Part shown: positions 9,475-15,480 of the stretch, piece after piece
How positions within the stretch are numbered: the first letter of the stretch is position 1
Layout: every line of letters starts with the position of its first letter
DNA from: DAIDKA01 sp049792815
Lineage (GTDB): Bacteria; Pseudomonadota; Gammaproteobacteria; Steroidobacterales; Steroidobacteraceae
Assembly: GCA_049792815.1 (NCBI GenBank)
Contig: JBARBG010000147.1
Span: 1 to 17,982, forward strand
DNA length: 17,982 bases
Reading direction: 5' to 3'
Position numbers and translations under genes: made by a program
Notes under the pieces: generated by a model
The model's database searches: none
Told to the model about the DNA's origin: nothing
The model's input: the letters and a program-made list of their open reading frames with translations, nothing else

Positions 9475-12063
9475 GTGTCGGCAAAGCCCTCTGCTGACCC
9501 ACAAGCCTCGCTCGGCGGCGGATCACGCCTGTGGGTCGGACCGGTGGCCGTACTGCTGGTGTTCTCGGTCATGGCGTGGCTGCTGCACCGGGAACTGGAT
9601 CAGATCCATGTCCGTGACATCCTGGAGCACCTGGAGGGGATTCCCTCCGCGACGCTGCTGATCGGCTTGGCTCTCACCGGTGGCAGCTACCTGACCCTGT
9701 GCCTGTATGACTACCTGGCGCTGCGTTACCTGCACAAGAAGGTGCCGCTGAGTCGGGTAGTCATGGCCAGCTTCATCGCCAATGCCTTTGGCCACAATCT
9801 CGGGTTCGCGGCCTTCACCGGCGGCGCCTTCAGGCTGCGGCTGTACGCCTCATCGCGCCTGACCGCCATCGACGTTGCCACGGTCACCGGCTTCACCAGC
9901 ATCACCAGCGGCCTGGGGCTCGCGGTGCTCGCGGGCGTTTCATTTCTGCGCCACCCCGAACTGGGCAACGCCACCCTCAGCAGCCATGCCGGCTGGCTGT
10001 TGCTGGTGGGCCTCGCGCTGCTGGGGGGGGTGGCCGCCTATTTCGTCTGGACCTGCTCGCGCCGAGCGCGCTTGGAATTTCGCGGCTGGCTGCTGCGCCC
10101 GCCCGGCGCGGCCATCGGCGCCACGCAGGTGATCGCGGGCACTTTGGATCTGGGCATGTCCTGCGCCGTGCTGTGGCTGATGCTGCCGCCGACGGCACAT
10201 GTGGATTTCGTGGCCTTCGCCGGCGCCTACGCGGTCGGGGTGACCGCGGGCATCATCAGTCACGTACCCGGCGGCCTGGGGGTTTTCGAGACCGTCATCG
10301 TAATCGCGGTGCCCGAGATCCCCGCCGATGCGCTGCTGGGGTACCTACTGGCCTACCGTGCGGTGTTCTACCTGGCGCCGCTGGGCGTCGCCACGGTGAT
10401 GTTCGCGGCCGAGGAACTGGGCGCGCAGCGTGCGCGCCTGGCGCAGGCGCGGGCCCGTGCGGCGGCCTTCATCGGCCCGGTCGTGCCTTCAGTGGTCGGG
10501 GCGCTCACCTTCATCGCCGGCACCGAGCTGCTGTTTTCCGGCGCCACGCGTCAGGTGGATGCCGACATTGCCTCCGTGACGCGGCTGCTGCCCCTGCCGG
10601 TGGTGGAAATCTCACATCTGGCCGGCAGCGCGGTGGGTCTGGGGCTGCTGATCCTGGCGCGCGCGCTGTTTCGCCGCATCCAGCTCGCCTATCACATCAG
10701 CTTCTGGCTGCTGGTCGCCGGCGGGGTGCTGACGCTGCTCAAGGGCGGCATCTTCAAGGAAGCGCTGTTTCTGTGGGTGGTGCTCGGGATGCTGGTGCTC
10801 GGACACTCTTCCTTCTACCGGCGCGCCTCGCTGTTGCAGCAGCGTTTCACGCCGGTCTGGGCGGCCAGCATCGTCGGGGTCATCGCCGCCAGCGTCTGGG
10901 TGGGCCTGCTGGTCAACCGCCATATCGAATACTCCAACGACCTGTGGTGGACCTTCGCCTTCGATGCCAATGCGCCGCGCATGCTGCGCGCTTCGCTGCT
11001 GGTGTGCGTGCTGGCGGCCGGCGTGCTGCTGGTGACGCTGCTGCGACCGGCGCGACCGGTACCCGAACTCACCCGCAAACCCGAACTCGAGAATATCAGG
11101 CGGGTGCTGAATGAGTCGCCCTCGACGCTTTCAAACGCCGTGCTCACCGGCGACAAGCACCTGCTGTTCAGCGAAAGCGGCCGCTCGTTCATCATGTACC
11201 AGGTGCAGGGACGCAGCTGGATTGCGCTGGGGGATCCGGTGGGACCGCGCAGCGAGGCTGAAGAGCTGGTGTGGCGCTTCCGCGAGCTGTCGGATGAGCA
11301 TGGCGGGCGGGTCGTGTTCTATCAATCCAGTGTCGAATGCCTGCCGCTGTATGTCGACCTGGGGCTTGCCGCCATGAAGATCGGCGAGGAAGCCCGCGTG
11401 CCGCTGGCCAACTTCTCGCTGGAGGGCAGCATCCGCGCCGAGCTGCGCACGGCACGGCGGCGCGGCGAGCGCGATCGGGCCACCTTTGAGGTCGTTCGAC
11501 CCTCCGAGGTGGCGCAGATCCTGCCGGCACTGCGCTCGATCTCGGCCGCGTGGCTGAAGGACAAGGCGACGGCGGAGAAGGGCTTCTCGGTCGGCTCCTT
11601 CTCCGAGCGTTACCTGCGCAACTTTCCCATCGCACTGGTACGGCGCGACGGCGAGCCGGTCGCCTTCGCAAACCTGTGGCAGTCGGCCGGGCGCGAGGAA
11701 GTCGCGGTGGATCTGATGCGTTTCAGCCCGGATGCGCCTCCCGGAGCCATGGACTTCCTGTTCGTGGAGCTGATGCTGTGGGCGCGCGATCAGGGATTTG
11801 CCTGGTTCAGCCTGGGCGTGGCCCCCCTGGCCGGCCTCGAGCGCCACCCGCTGGCGCCGGCCTGGCATCGCATCGGGAACTTCATATTCCGCCACGGCGA
11901 ACATTTCTATAATTTTGAAGGCCTGCGCCGCTACAAGGCCAAGTTCCATCCCACTTGGGAGCCCAAATATCTGGTGGCCCCGGGGGGCGTCGGTCTGCCG
12001 CTGATCCTGGTGGACGTGTCGGTCCTGATAGCCGGCGGCATCAAGGAACTCTTCGTCAAATAG
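9475..12063 (+). CDS. mprF: Bifunctional phosphatidylglycerol aminoacyltransferase/flippase (MprF family)
   Basis: MprF proteins transfer an amino acid from aminoacyl-tRNA to phosphatidylglycerol and flip the product outward, lowering surface charge and sensitivity to cationic peptides. The product is about 862 residues, full length. The N-terminal two-thirds is a polytopic membrane region with many hydrophobic segments, the first near residues 20-37 and the last ending near 525. The cytosolic C-terminal DUF2156/GNAT-like domain (about 540-830) has LMRFSPDAPPGAMDFLF near 747, FSLGVAPLAGLERHP near 780 and FEGLRRYKAKFHPTW near 813. I chose the GTG at 9475 because GAGGG (9462-9466) is 8 nt upstream; a TTG at 9469 would add two residues but sits too close to that site. 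It lies 11 nt after ettA and may be co-transcribed. Whether it adds lysine, alanine or another residue cannot be read from the sequence. Confidence 0.93.
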   Translation: MSAKPSADPQASLGGGSRLWVGPVAVLLVFSVMAWLLHRELDQIHVRDILEHLEGIPSATLLIGLALTGGSYLTLCLYDYLALRYLHKKVPLSRVVMASFIANAFGHNLGFAAFTGGAFRLRLYASSRLTAIDVATVTGFTSITSGLGLAVLAGVSFLRHPELGNATLSSHAGWLLLVGLALLGGVAAYFVWTCSRRARLEFRGWLLRPPGAAIGATQVIAGTLDLGMSCAVLWLMLPPTAHVDFVAFAGAYAVGVTAGIISHVPGGLGVFETVIVIAVPEIPADALLGYLLAYRAVFYLAPLGVATVMFAAEELGAQRARLAQARARAAAFIGPVVPSVVGALTFIAGTELLFSGATRQVDADIASVTRLLPLPVVEISHLAGSAVGLGLLILARALFRRIQLAYHISFWLLVAGGVLTLLKGGIFKEALFLWVVLGMLVLGHSSFYRRASLLQQRFTPVWAASIVGVIAASVWVGLLVNRHIEYSNDLWWTFAFDANAPRMLRASLLVCVLAAGVLLVTLLRPARPVPELTRKPELENIRRVLNESPSTLSNAVLTGDKHLLFSESGRSFIMYQVQGRSWIALGDPVGPRSEAEELVWRFRELSDEHGGRVVFYQSSVECLPLYVDLGLAAMKIGEEARVPLANFSLEGSIRAELRTARRRGERDRATFEVVRPSEVAQILPALRSISAAWLKDKATAEKGFSVGSFSERYLRNFPIALVRRDGEPVAFANLWQSAGREEVAVDLMRFSPDAPPGAMDFLFVELMLWARDQGFAWFSLGVAPLAGLERHPLAPAWHRIGNFIFRHGEHFYNFEGLRRYKAKFHPTWEPKYLVAPGGVGLPLILVDVSVLIAGGIKELFVK

Positions 12064-12128
12064 CCGGCGCATCTGGCGCGGCGTGACATAAGACCCCCCG
12101 GGTCAAGTCCACGCACCTGCCCCGGTGC

Positions 12129-12149
12129 GGCAATTGGGTTAATATTGCC
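12129..12149. repeat. Inverted repeat upstream of the DUF4145-like gene
   Basis: GGCAAT (12129-12134) and ATTGCC (12144-12149) form a 6-bp inverted repeat around a 9-bp AT-rich centre, in an otherwise GC-rich 143-bp gap between mprF and the next gene. It lies about 57 bp upstream of the chosen start. It could be an operator or part of a promoter, but no clear -35/-10 pair is seen. Two short GC-rich hairpins (GACCC/GGGTC and GCACC/GGTGC) lie just upstream without a T run, so I do not call a terminator. Confidence 0.3.
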
Positions 12150-12206
12150 CCGCCAAGGATGCGCCACCAGATCCGATACCAACCAAGGCGCACGGGGCAC
12201 AGGACC

Positions 12207-12926
12207 ATGTCCGCTTATATCGACGCCACGGGCCGGCTGATCTACGAGCAGGAACGCAATCTGGTGCTGCAGTGCCCGCACTGCGACGTGACGTCCCATA
12301 TTGCCATCAGCGCCGTCCCGGACTTTGCGCAATTGCAGCAGTACAAACCGCGCGCGGTGGGCGTCGTGGCACGCTGCGATGCCTGTCACGCGCCGATCTT
12401 CCTGCGCTTTCCGGTGCGCATGTACCGCAGCAACCGTATCGAACTGTCGGCGCAGTTCACCGAGATAGAACGGCCACGCGAGAAGTTTTCCTTCACGCAC
12501 CTGCCGGCGCAGATCGAACAGGCGTTCCGCGAGTCGCTGCTGTGCTTTTCAAGCGGCGCCTACAATGCCTTCGCCTCGATGTGCCGCCGGACGGCGCGCG
12601 CCGCCTTCGCGGACCTGGGTGAGTCGGGCAAACTGCGGGTGTTTGATCAGCTCAACGAGGTGCGTAACCTGGTGGCCATCGATACGGAAACCTTTCAGCT
12701 GCTGAAGGCCGTGATTTTTGGTACCGCGTCGGACGCCAATCCGGAGCCACCGGCGCTGGATGCCAACAGCGCGGCGGTGGTTCTGGAAGTCATGAAGGAT
12801 CTGCTCTACGAGGCCTACGTGCGCCGCGGACGGCTGCAGCAGGCACTGCTGATGCGCAAGTTCCTGGCGGACGAGACCGCCGAAACGCTCATGCCGCTGC
12901 GTGACGCCAGCCAGCAGCCGGCCTGA
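12207..12926 (+). CDS. DUF4145-like protein with N-terminal zinc-ribbon-like cysteines
   Basis: The function is unknown. From the ATG at 12207 the protein has 239 residues. Two CxxC pairs, CPHC (23-26) and CDAC (57-60), look like a small zinc ribbon around a beta-rich segment. The rest is helical: residues 98-220 carry a FRESLLCFSSGAYNAFASMC block, FDQLNEVRNLVAID (146-159) and EVMKDLLYEAYVRRG (194-208), a layout that recalls the DUF4145 family. The start at 12207 has CAGGA just upstream; an in-frame ATG at 12159 would add 16 basic residues with no obvious ribosome-binding site. No signal peptide or membrane segment is seen, so it is probably cytosolic. It sits between mprF and the flagellar cluster with no evident functional tie to either. 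The family assignment is from memory of its pattern, not a search. Confidence 0.6.
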   Translation: MSAYIDATGRLIYEQERNLVLQCPHCDVTSHIAISAVPDFAQLQQYKPRAVGVVARCDACHAPIFLRFPVRMYRSNRIELSAQFTEIERPREKFSFTHLPAQIEQAFRESLLCFSSGAYNAFASMCRRTARAAFADLGESGKLRVFDQLNEVRNLVAIDTETFQLLKAVIFGTASDANPEPPALDANSAAVVLEVMKDLLYEAYVRRGRLQQALLMRKFLADETAETLMPLRDASQQPA

Positions 12927-12936
12927 GCCGGCTACC

Positions 12937-12963
12937 TCAAGTTGCCCCTGCCGGCGCCGTTAA
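12937..12963 (+). promoter_or_regulatory. Sigma-28 (FliA) flagellar promoter upstream of fliS
   Basis: TCAAGTTG (12937-12944) and GCCGTTAA (12956-12963) are separated by exactly 11 nt. Against the FliA consensus TAAAGTTT-N11-GCCGATAA the boxes match at 6 of 8 and 7 of 8 positions. Transcription would start near 12970, about 22 nt before the fliS ATG. The position, spacing and the late flagellar nature of fliS all agree. The -10 box overlaps a perfect palindrome, CCGTTAACGG (12957-12966), which is followed by a second GTTAAC. Confidence 0.75.
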
Positions 12964-12992
12964 CGGGTTAACTCCCGCACGGATTGCCGTTC

Positions 12993-13457
12993 ATGTCAGT
13001 CGCGTATCCGAACCCGTCCAGCACGCACCAGCTTCGCCAGGCCGCCGCCGATGCCGCGCAGGCCGGCGCTGATGTCATGGTCGCGGTCCTGGATGGGGCC
13101 ATCGTGGCCCTTGAGATGGGTCGCGCCTCGCTGGTGGAGGGCCAGTGGCAGCACGCGGCACGGCAAATCCTTGCCACCTGCCAGCTGCTGCAGGCCCTGC
13201 GCGACAATGTCGATGTGCTGGGCGGGGATCCGCTCGCCGCCAATCTCGCCGAGCTGTACGATTATGCAGGCCAGAAGGTGGGCCTCGCGGCCGCCGCGAA
13301 GTGCCGGGCACCCCTGGATGAGGTCTGGCACCTGCTCAAGGAGGTGCGGGCCGCGTGGTTTGCACTGCCCGCCGCGGCCCGCATGAAGGCCGTCCGCCCC
13401 GCAACAGCCCTGCAGATCTGGAGCCCCGGTCCATGTTCGATGGCGCAGATACAGTAG
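12993..13457 (+). CDS. fliS: Flagellar export chaperone FliS
   Basis: FliS binds the C-terminal region of flagellin in the cytosol and keeps it unfolded for export. The 154-residue protein shows the family's helical pattern: VMVAVLDGAIVALEMGRASLVEG (28-50), a second helix ending in LLQALRDNVDV (65-75), then LAANLAELYDYAGQKVGLA (81-99) and PLDEVWHLLKEVRAAW (107-122). It carries an unconserved tail of about 30 residues. I chose the ATG at 12993; a TTG at 12984 would add three residues. A weak GGA lies 9 nt upstream. It is preceded by a strong FliA promoter candidate. The next gene begins inside its last 25 nt. Unusually, no fliD or fliC lies upstream in the window. Confidence 0.85.
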   Translation: MSVAYPNPSSTHQLRQAAADAAQAGADVMVAVLDGAIVALEMGRASLVEGQWQHAARQILATCQLLQALRDNVDVLGGDPLAANLAELYDYAGQKVGLAAAAKCRAPLDEVWHLLKEVRAAWFALPAAARMKAVRPATALQIWSPGPCSMAQIQ

Positions 13458-13993
13458 TTCTCTATAACGAACTGGCCTACGAGGAAGTCCTGCCCGTCAA
13501 TTGGGCCCCGCTGTCGGGCAGCATGGATGCGGCCGTTGCCGCCAGTTTCACCGAGCGCAATGTGCGGCTGCTGCAGGCCCTCGCGGCCATCGAAGATCAC
13601 GGTGTTTCCGACAAGCCCGACGAGTCGGCACCGGATCTGACGCGCCTGGACTTCAAGATCAACCTGCTGCTGGACCTGGTCGGCCAGCTGGTCGTCGCCA
13701 ACCGCCCGCGTCCGGCGGCGGTGGCCATTCGCTTCAACTCCCAGGGTGCCCGGTGGCACGCTGCCACCCCGTTGCCGCCGCCCGGCGCGCTGGGCGTGGC
13801 GGAGATTCAACTGCGCGACTTCCTCGCCGAACCCCTGCGCCTGGTGGGCACCCTCACCCAGGTCAGCGCCGACGGTGAGGTGACGGTGCGCTTCGCGCCC
13901 GTGGGCGAACCGCTCGCGGATCTGCTGGAGCGGTTGATCTTCCGCCATCATCGCCGCCAGGTCGCCGGCATCCGCCAGCCGCGCCGCGACTGA
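13433..13993 (+). CDS. Atypical PilZ-like flagellar-locus protein
   Basis: The 186-residue protein has an N-terminal helical part (about 30-90, with LDFKINLLLDLVGQLVV at 72-88) and a beta-rich C-terminal part (about 93-165). It ends in LADLLERLIFRHHRRQVA (161-178). This layout recalls the atypical PilZ proteins encoded next to fliS in flagellar clusters of xanthomonads and related gammaproteobacteria. The classical c-di-GMP motifs RxxxR and (D/N)xSxxG are not present; the closest is FNSQGARW (101-108). It may therefore not bind c-di-GMP and may instead act through protein contacts (inference). The ATG at 13433 lies inside fliS, with GGAG about 9 nt upstream, so the pair is probably translationally coupled. 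An alternative is a FliT-like chaperone, but the beta-rich half and the HHRRQVA end argue against that. Confidence 0.6.
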   Translation: MFDGADTVVLYNELAYEEVLPVNWAPLSGSMDAAVAASFTERNVRLLQALAAIEDHGVSDKPDESAPDLTRLDFKINLLLDLVGQLVVANRPRPAAVAIRFNSQGARWHAATPLPPPGALGVAEIQLRDFLAEPLRLVGTLTQVSADGEVTVRFAPVGEPLADLLERLIFRHHRRQVAGIRQPRRD

Positions 13994-14152
13994 GCACCAC
14001 CCGCAAGGCCCCGTGCTACGCTGCGTGCCGGCACCCGGGCCACATCACGTTTCCTCACCGGGCAAGTGTGAATGGAGTCACGGCTTGGGAGCGCCGGATA
14101 CTCACCGGGCCAGCCGGTTCTTTATATTGGCGGGCATATGTAGGGAGATTCG
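13994..14152 (+). other. Intergenic region upstream of the fleQ-like gene, with a direct repeat
   Basis: This 159-bp gap holds a 10-bp direct repeat, CTCACCGGGC, at 14054-14063 and 14101-14110. Flanking matches extend it to about 13 of 15 positions, and the copies start 47 bp apart. A TATATT (14123-14128) could serve as a -10 box but lacks a convincing -35. The palindrome GTGCCGGCAC lies near the start of the gap without a T run. AGGGAG (about 14142-14147) is a good ribosome-binding site for the next gene. No sigma-54 or sigma-28 element is evident. Confidence 0.4.
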
Positions 14153-15361
14153 ATGGCGGCGCCCGAAATGGCCGTGATCCCGGGACTACACCGGGCAGAG
14201 GCCCGTGAACCACACATGATGCCACGCGCAGAAGAGCGCCCGCGGGTGCGGCTGCCGACCGGAACCTCCTTCGCCATCCGCGATGTCATCTCGCTGATCC
14301 GCCAGGTCGCCGAGCACGATTCCACCGTCCTCATCCTCGGTGAGTCGGGGACCGGCAAGGAAGTGGCCGCTCGTGCCATCCATGACTTGAGTCCGCGCCG
14401 GCAGCGGCCCTTTGTTGCGGTCAATTGCGGCGCCATTCCGGCTGAGTTGCTGGAATCGGAGCTCTTTGGCCATGAAAAGGGCGCTTTCACCGGCGCCGTG
14501 GCGACCCGCAAGGGCCGCTTTGAAATCGCCGAGGGCGGCACGCTGTTCCTCGATGAGATCGGCGACATGAGCCCCACCATGCAGGTGAAGCTGCTGCGGG
14601 TTCTGCAGGAACGGATCTTCGAGCGCGTCGGCAACCACGTCCAGGTACGCTGCAATGTGCGCATCGTCGCCGCCACCCATCGCAACCTCGAAGATTCCAT
14701 CGTCCAGGGGTCATTTCGCGAGGACCTGTACCACCGGCTGAACGTATTCCCCATCGAAATGCCGGCGCTGCGCAGCCGCATCGAGGATCTGCCGCTGCTG
14801 GTTCGTGATTTCATTGCGCACAACATCGCCGAGGGACGTGGCCAGGTACAGCTGTCACCCCTGTCGCTGGCGGCGCTGTCGCTGTATCGCTGGACCGGAA
14901 ATGTCCGCGAGCTCGGCAACCTGATCGAGCGTCTCTCGATCGTGTGTTCGGGACGCGTCGCCCACGTCGGGGACCTGCCCGCCAAGTACCGTCCGTCTGA
15001 CTGGACGGCCGTCACCGAACCACCGCAGATCTCCGCCGCCGAGCAGCACTCCCATGTGCCCACGGCGCCGGAATTTCTTTTCGGCGATGAAGGGGCCCCG
15101 GAACTGCTCAGTGCCGGCGCCCTGCTGGAAAGCTCCGACCCGGCCGAATCAGGCATAACGGCCCTGCCGGCCGCCGGCATCGACCTGCGCGCACATCTGA
15201 CACAAATTGAACGGCGCCTCATCGAGCAGGCGCTGGAGCGTTCCGGCGGCACGGTGGCGCACGCCGCACGCCTCCTCGGCCTGCGGCGGACCACGCTGGT
15301 TGAGAAGCTGCGCAAACTCGGTTTGGTGAGCGCTGATACGGAAACCGCGACGGAAGATTGA
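14153..15361 (+). CDS. fleQ: FleQ-like sigma-54 activator lacking the N-terminal regulatory domain
   Basis: This is a bacterial enhancer-binding protein that uses ATP hydrolysis to open sigma-54 promoters; FleQ is the master regulator of polar flagella. The 402 residues comprise a short tail (1-35), an AAA+ domain (about 36-280) and a C-terminal Fis-type helix-turn-helix (about 350-391). Motifs are Walker A GESGTGKE (63-70), the sigma-54-contacting GAFTGA loop (110-115), Walker B LFLDEIGD (131-138) and WTGNVREL (247-254, where P is usual at the second position). The helix-turn-helix end, RRTTLVEKLRKLGL, is FleQ-like. FleQ proteins are about 490 residues; the receiver-like N-terminal domain is absent here, and the LFRS motif that binds c-di-GMP is replaced by VRLP. 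AGGGAG sits 5 nt before the ATG. It precedes a second activator controlled by a sigma-54 promoter. Confidence 0.85.
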   Translation: MAAPEMAVIPGLHRAEAREPHMMPRAEERPRVRLPTGTSFAIRDVISLIRQVAEHDSTVLILGESGTGKEVAARAIHDLSPRRQRPFVAVNCGAIPAELLESELFGHEKGAFTGAVATRKGRFEIAEGGTLFLDEIGDMSPTMQVKLLRVLQERIFERVGNHVQVRCNVRIVAATHRNLEDSIVQGSFREDLYHRLNVFPIEMPALRSRIEDLPLLVRDFIAHNIAEGRGQVQLSPLSLAALSLYRWTGNVRELGNLIERLSIVCSGRVAHVGDLPAKYRPSDWTAVTEPPQISAAEQHSHVPTAPEFLFGDEGAPELLSAGALLESSDPAESGITALPAAGIDLRAHLTQIERRLIEQALERSGGTVAHAARLLGLRRTTLVEKLRKLGLVSADTETATED

Positions 15362-15364
15362 CGG

Positions 15365-15389
15365 CGAGCGGCAGATTCATGCCGCCTCG
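15365..15389 (+). repeat. Hairpin just after the fleQ-like gene
   Basis: CGAGCGGCA (15365-15373) pairs with TGCCGCCTCG (15380-15389) with one bulged C around a 6-nt loop, four bases after the stop codon. No T run follows, so it is not a standard intrinsic terminator. It could stabilise the transcript end or, as DNA, be a dyad near the sigma-54 promoter whose -24 box begins about 40 bp further on. Confidence 0.35.
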
Positions 15390-15426
15390 TGTGAAGGCCA
15401 TCACGCTTTGACGGCAATTCGCCGCC

Positions 15427-15442
15427 GGGCACGCCTCTTGCA
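15427..15442 (+). promoter_or_regulatory. Sigma-54 (RpoN) promoter of the FlrC/FleR-like gene
   Basis: GGGCACG-N4-TTGCA matches the -24/-12 consensus TGGCACG-N4-TTGCW at all fixed positions but the first. The invariant GG (15428-15429) and GC (15440-15441) are separated by exactly 10 nt. Transcription would start near 15453, about 28 nt upstream of the next ATG. This agrees with the standard flagellar hierarchy, in which FleQ plus RpoN switches on the second activator. Confidence 0.85.
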
Positions 15443-15480
15443 CCACTCCCCCCGCAACAGCATTTCTGTTCGGGGTTTGA

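Noticed and set aside
12091..12131. Possible rho-independent terminator after mprF
   Set aside because: The two short GC-rich hairpins have stems of only 5 bp and no T run follows.
12133..12148. Possible sigma-54 promoter before the DUF4145-like gene
   Set aside because: The GG and GC elements are separated by 9 rather than 10 bp and the -24 box is poor.
14122..15432. A 436-codon minus-strand open frame over the fleQ-like gene
   Set aside because: It is a serine/arginine-rich low-complexity translation antisense to a clear AAA+ activator, with no ribosome-binding site of note.
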